Assembly: GCA_018666575.1 (NCBI GenBank)
Contig: JABIYX010000019.1
Coordinates: 1 to 36,177, forward strand
Reading direction: 5' to 3'
Length of the DNA: 36,177 bases
Origin: Methanobacteriota archaeon
GTDB lineage: Archaea > Thermoplasmatota > Poseidoniia > Poseidoniales > Poseidoniaceae
Part shown: positions 32,116-36,177 of the stretch, piece after piece
How positions within the stretch are numbered: the first letter of the stretch is position 1
Layout of the letters: each line of letters begins with the position of its first letter
The notes under the pieces: model-generated
What the model was told of the DNA's origin: nothing
Database searches by the model: none
What the model saw: only the letters and a program-made list of their open reading frames with translations
Program-made: the position numbers and the translations under genes

Positions 32116-35049
32116 ATGGCTGTGAATCACGAGTGGATAGAGGTGCGAGGTGCTCGCACACACAATCTACAAGACATCGATGTCAAACTTCCGAGAGGGA
32201 AGTTTGTTGTCATCTCAGGTGTTTCAGGTTCAGGAAAATCTAGTTTAGCATTCGACACACTCTATGCAGAAGGTCAACGAAGGTATGTAGAATCACTCTC
32301 ATCTTACGCTCGCCAATTCATTGGACAAATGAAGAAAGCTGACTGCGACGGAATTGAGGGCCTTTCACCGGCCATTTCAATCGATCAGAAGCAAGGTTCA
32401 CACAATCCGAGATCAACAGTTGCAACAGTGACGGAAATCCAAGATTATCTTCGTCTACTCTGGGCAAGAATTGGGAAACCACACTGCCCAGATTGCGGCC
32501 AAGAAGTAGCAAGACGAACAGTACAAGAAATCGTAGACGATATCTTTTGGAATTATGAACAACACACCATTGCTGTTTGGAGCCCAGTCGTTCGAGCAAG
32601 AAAGGGAACTCATGCTGAATTATTCAGACAATTTGTTGAGCAAGGATATATGCAAGGCCGAGTCAATGGACACGAAGTTGATTTCGAAAAACCTCCGACC
32701 CTTGACAAGAATATGCGCCACGATATCGACGTCCGGATTGATCGCTTTATTCTCTCAAGAGAGCGACGTCAGCGATCAACTGAGAGTGTAGAAAACGCAT
32801 TACGTCTGGGCGGTGGGGCACTTGCTGTAACCAGCTTAAAGACTCCTTCAAAACCTGATGAACTAGAGGGGAATAATCGCCCTGTACACAATGAAGGAGA
32901 TACTGTTTCATGGTCAGAAGATTTTGCTTGCCCTGAACATGGGGCATTTATGCCAGAATTGTCGCCCAGAGTCTTCTCGTTTAATTCACCACTAGGAGCC
33001 TGTCCAGATTGCCAAGGACTTGGAATTCAGAGACAATTCAATCCAGACTTAATCATCGATGATACACTTGCAGTATCGAATGGTTGTGTCTTACCATGGC
33101 GCCAGTCAATGTCACCTGGGTGGTACAAGAAATTACTACAACAAGTGTGCGAACACTACGGCATATCGACGACAGTTCCATTTGGCCTCCTCGATGAAGA
33201 TTCTAAAGATATCTTACTCCATGGTTCAGGTTCAACAATCATCCACTTCCATTTTGAATCAGATAATGGTTCAGTTTACAAAATGAATAGGCCTTGGGAT
33301 GGAATCATCTCTCGACTTGAACGAACCTACTCTGAAACATCTTCAGATCGTACTCGAAATCGGCTCATAGCGTGTATGACAGATCTTGATTGTCATGCCT
33401 GTAACGGAGAGAAACTCAACCCTGCAGCTCGTTTCGTGACTGTTGGTGGAATACGCCTTCCAGAAGTTAGCCGTAGTTCAGTCCATGAAGCATATCAACT
33501 CATCAAAGCATTCAATCCAGAAGCAGATGGTCCGCCTGAGCAATATGCTGACGTTTTAGAACCACTCAACGATCGAGCACTCTTCATCGGAAATGAAATC
33601 CTAAAGGAAATCGAAAACAGACTAAGCTTCCTTGATAATGTAGGGCTTGACTACCTAACACTGGATCGTAAAGCAAACACACTGTCCGGAGGAGAAAGCC
33701 AGCGTATACGATTAGCGACTCAAATAGGGTCAAGGCTAACTGGGGTCATGTATGTTCTCGATGAACCTTCTATTGGCCTTCATCAGAGAGACAATGAACG
33801 ATTGTTGGAGACTTTACGCGAACTCACTACATTAGGTAACACCCTGCTCGTAGTCGAGCATGATGAAGATACATTACGTCAAGCAGATTGGATTTGTGAT
33901 TTAGGTCCCGGGGCAGGTCTTGAAGGAGGCCACATCGTTGCAAACGGAATACCAAGTAAAGTCATGAAAGCAAAAGATTCCGTTACAGGAGCATATCTTT
34001 CAGGAAGGCGTTCAATAAAAGTTCCAGAAAAAAGGCAAAAACCTTCAAAGAAATGGCTCACAATCAAAGGGGCAGAGCACAATAATCTAAGCAACATCGA
34101 TGTTAAACTTCCACTGGGCTGTTTTACATCTGTTACTGGAGTTTCAGGCTCAGGAAAATCTTCGCTCATCTCAGGAATCTTAGCTCCATCTCTTCAACGA
34201 TACCTTCACAACAGCGAAAAACTCCCAGGTAAACACAAAGAAATCAAAGGTCTAGAACACGTTGACAAAGCCATCATAATCGATCAGTCTCCTATTGGGA
34301 GAACTCCTCGTTCAAATGCAGCAACGTATACCAAGGTCTTTGATGAAATCAGAAAACTTTTCTCAAACACAACCTTAGCAAAAGAGCGAGGATACACTAC
34401 CGGAACCTTCAGTTTTAATGTGAAAGGTGGGCGATGTGAAGCATGTTCTGGAGCAGGTTCGATAAAATTAGAAATGAATTTCCTCCCCGACGTATGGATT
34501 GAATGTGATATTTGTAATGGAAAGCGCTACACAAGAGAATGTCTTGAAGTGACATGGAAAGGAAAGAACATCCATGATGTATTGCAAATGCCTGTTGGTG
34601 AAGCGGTAAAATTCTTTGAACACCATCGCAAAATTCACCGAACACTCGAAACCCTTCATTCAGTTGGGCTATCTTACATTCGACTTGGTCAGCCAGCAAC
34701 AACATTGTCGGGCGGTGAGGCACAACGAGTGAAACTTGCAAGTGAATTACGCAGACCTCCACACAAACATACTGTTTACATTCTCGATGAACCGACTACC
34801 GGATTAGCATTTAGCGATGTTCAAATGCTCATCGATGTTCTTCTCGAATTACGAACGAAAGGTCATACAGTGATTGTTATTGAACACCATCTCGATGTCG
34901 TCAAATGCAGTGATCACGTTATCGATCTTGGCCCAGAAGGCGGCGATAGAGGTGGACAAATTGTTACCTCAGGAACGCCTGAAGAAGTGGCCGAAGAAGT
35001 CAATAGTTTCACAGGAAACTTCCTCAAAACACTTCTTTCTTCCCAGTAA
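32116..35049 (+). CDS. uvrA: Excinuclease ABC subunit UvrA
   Basis: A 977-residue bacterial-type UvrA, the damage-recognition ATPase of nucleotide-excision repair. First Walker A GVSGSGKS at 35-42, followed by LYAEGQRRYVESLSSYARQF; second Walker A at about 675-682; ABC signatures LSGGESQR (about 523) and LSGGEAQR (about 864). Zinc modules: CPDCGQE (about 123), CPDCQGLG (about 295), CHACNGEKL (about 427) and the pair CEACSGAG/CDICNGK (about 774-800). Length is at the upper end of the usual 940-980. uvrB and uvrC are not in the window. It starts 22 bp after the pseudouridine synthase stop. Confidence 0.97.
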   Translation: MAVNHEWIEVRGARTHNLQDIDVKLPRGKFVVISGVSGSGKSSLAFDTLYAEGQRRYVESLSSYARQFIGQMKKADCDGIEGLSPAISIDQKQGSHNPRSTVATVTEIQDYLRLLWARIGKPHCPDCGQEVARRTVQEIVDDIFWNYEQHTIAVWSPVVRARKGTHAELFRQFVEQGYMQGRVNGHEVDFEKPPTLDKNMRHDIDVRIDRFILSRERRQRSTESVENALRLGGGALAVTSLKTPSKPDELEGNNRPVHNEGDTVSWSEDFACPEHGAFMPELSPRVFSFNSPLGACPDCQGLGIQRQFNPDLIIDDTLAVSNGCVLPWRQSMSPGWYKKLLQQVCEHYGISTTVPFGLLDEDSKDILLHGSGSTIIHFHFESDNGSVYKMNRPWDGIISRLERTYSETSSDRTRNRLIACMTDLDCHACNGEKLNPAARFVTVGGIRLPEVSRSSVHEAYQLIKAFNPEADGPPEQYADVLEPLNDRALFIGNEILKEIENRLSFLDNVGLDYLTLDRKANTLSGGESQRIRLATQIGSRLTGVMYVLDEPSIGLHQRDNERLLETLRELTTLGNTLLVVEHDEDTLRQADWICDLGPGAGLEGGHIVANGIPSKVMKAKDSVTGAYLSGRRSIKVPEKRQKPSKKWLTIKGAEHNNLSNIDVKLPLGCFTSVTGVSGSGKSSLISGILAPSLQRYLHNSEKLPGKHKEIKGLEHVDKAIIIDQSPIGRTPRSNAATYTKVFDEIRKLFSNTTLAKERGYTTGTFSFNVKGGRCEACSGAGSIKLEMNFLPDVWIECDICNGKRYTRECLEVTWKGKNIHDVLQMPVGEAVKFFEHHRKIHRTLETLHSVGLSYIRLGQPATTLSGGEAQRVKLASELRRPPHKHTVYILDEPTTGLAFSDVQMLIDVLLELRTKGHTVIVIEHHLDVVKCSDHVIDLGPEGGDRGGQIVTSGTPEEVAEEVNSFTGNFLKTLLSSQ

Positions 35050-35156
35050 AGCCCGCCGTAGTGTTCAAAGAGCGTATGCGATGAACTCTGTTTGGGTCGG
35101 AAGCAATGACAGTCCACGATGTTCGAATCGAAGTCACGCCTTTGCAAACGTAAGGA

Positions 35157-36177
35157 ATGCGCGATGTACGTGGAGACGTTGTACGTCGGCAACTTATTGC
35201 CGACCATGGAGTCGACGTTGGCATCGTTCGCAGCATCTGCGGATATCTCATTCGCAGTCAATACGATGCGTCTTCAATCGCACCTCGCGTCCAAGATATC
35301 TTTTCCGATCCAATCATTGAATTTGGGGCAGTTGACACTCCAGTAATTCATGATTCCAACTTCTTTGCCCAACCCCCTCCTCTCTGTGTAACAATTGGCT
35401 TCAAGCCAGGAGTCACTGATAATCCAGGTGCTGCAGCAAACGACGGATTCCAAGTACTCTTCCCGGATGTTAGTGCAGCAATATCCACCTACACCACATA
35501 TGTGTTCACAGATCTCCCAGAGACTGTTGACAATGTATGGCTTGCCTCAACTCTTCACAACCCATTAATCGAGCGAGCAATCTTAGTAACTCGAGACGAT
35601 CTCTCTTCAGGAAATGCTTCAATTATCGCCTTCCCAGAGAGGCCAACAATTGTTCGCCAGTCCCCATCAATCATTGATTTAGAGGTGGCGAATGAGGAAC
35701 TCATTCGTCTATCGGTTGATGGTTTACTCGCTCTTAATCTTACAGAGATGCAGGCAATACAAGCGCACTATCGAATGGCTGAACATCAAACAGCCCGTCA
35801 CTCTGTGGGTATCTCCACAAACGCTCCTACAGATGTTGAATTGGAATGTCTCGCACAAACTTGGAGTGAGCACTGTAAACACAAGATATTTGCAAGCAAA
35901 ATTCATCACATTGATACTGAAACAAATGAAGACACGATTATCGATTCATTGTTCAAGACACACATCATGAATCCTACTCACGATATGGCGAAAGAAGTCG
36001 ACTGGCTTCTCTCAGTGTTCCACGATAACTCAGGCGTTATCGCGTGGAATGACGATTGGAGCGTCTGTATGAAAGCAGAGACGCACAACTCTCCTTCAGC
36101 CCTTGACCCATACGGGGGTGCTATGACGGGTATCGTAGGTGTGAACAGAGATATCCTAGGAACTGGACTTGGTGCAA
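35157..36177 (+). CDS. purL: Phosphoribosylformylglycinamidine synthase PurL, N-terminal part (cut by window edge)
   Basis: The frame runs off the 3' end of the window with 340 codons visible. The product converts FGAR to FGAM in purine synthesis. TDVELECLAQTWSEHCKHKI is the family's N-terminal signature (catalytic His and substrate loop), and CMKAETHNSPSALDPYGGA is the substrate loop of the first AIRS-like domain. Before it (1-100) lies an unusual N-terminal extension like a PurS-type domain (GVDVGIVRSICGYLIRSQ). I start at ATG 35157 because the same frame upstream (ATG 35106) gives MTVHDVRIEVTPLQT and then an in-frame TAA at 35151. See finding: the domain seems to be split by that stop. Confidence 0.9.
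   Translation, partial: MRDVRGDVVRRQLIADHGVDVGIVRSICGYLIRSQYDASSIAPRVQDIFSDPIIEFGAVDTPVIHDSNFFAQPPPLCVTIGFKPGVTDNPGAAANDGFQVLFPDVSAAISTYTTYVFTDLPETVDNVWLASTLHNPLIERAILVTRDDLSSGNASIIAFPERPTIVRQSPSIIDLEVANEELIRLSVDGLLALNLTEMQAIQAHYRMAEHQTARHSVGISTNAPTDVELECLAQTWSEHCKHKIFASKIHHIDTETNEDTIIDSLFKTHIMNPTHDMAKEVDWLLSVFHDNSGVIAWNDDWSVCMKAETHNSPSALDPYGGAMTGIVGVNRDILGTGLGA

Noticed and set aside
1-36177. tRNA, rRNA, insertion sequences, integrases and prophage genes
   Set aside because: I scanned the gaps by eye and saw no T-loop, rRNA, transposase or integrase signature; a covariance-model search would settle small RNAs.

Overview
The window reads as a gene-dense, A/T-leaning archaeal chromosome segment. 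My best guess is a planktonic Marine Group II euryarchaeon (Candidatus Poseidoniales). The archaeal signs are an archaeal-type DnaG (TOPRIM) primase, a free-standing AlaX editing protein, a beta-CASP ribonuclease, a tungstate (Tup) transporter with MoeA, and AT-rich TATA-like elements 25-35 bp before many starts. There are also many bacterial-looking genes (bifunctional-type PurH, UvrA, a YbaN-like protein, a BacNaV-type channel) and secreted lipoproteins, a mixture known from that group. The taxonomic call is inference. I see no rRNA, tRNA, CRISPR array, insertion sequence or integrase.

Layout: 1-5.5 kb holds the 3' part of purH, an isopropylmalate/isocitrate dehydrogenase-family gene, a DUF454 membrane protein, purN, and a minus-strand operon (TerB-like, helical-repeat protein, 69-residue protein, MobA-like) whose last gene overlaps the end of purN. 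From 5.6 to 8.6 kb there is an AT-rich methyltransferase-like gene, a two-helix membrane protein and dnaG behind an unusual folded leader. From 8.6 to 15 kb lie three large proteins of unknown role: a membrane protein with a proline-rich tail, an 875-residue helical protein with internal repeats, and a membrane-anchored TPR protein. From 15 to 17.7 kb are a redoxin plus VOC-protein pair, a voltage-gated channel and a second methyltransferase. From 18 to 24 kb are an M28 lipoprotein peptidase, a membrane protein with an acidic tail coupled to a 678-residue protein I cannot place, a site-2 protease and a zinc-ribbon protein. From 24 to 27.8 kb there is a minus-strand operon (ferredoxin, Rossmann oxidoreductase, AlaX) and a plus-strand beta-CASP nuclease with a zinc-ribbon partner. 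From 27.7 to 31.2 kb is a tungsten block: TupA, a single-chain TupB-TupC fusion, and MoeA. A pseudouridine synthase, uvrA and the start of purL complete the window.

How the genes fit together: purH, purN and purL serve de novo purine synthesis. TupA, TupBC and MoeA (with the distant MobA-like protein) would import tungstate and build a W/Mo pterin cofactor. UvrA and DnaG serve repair and replication. The least explained parts are the 19.8-22.4 kb gene pair, the 8.6-15 kb trio, the dnaG leader and an in-frame stop at the start of purL.
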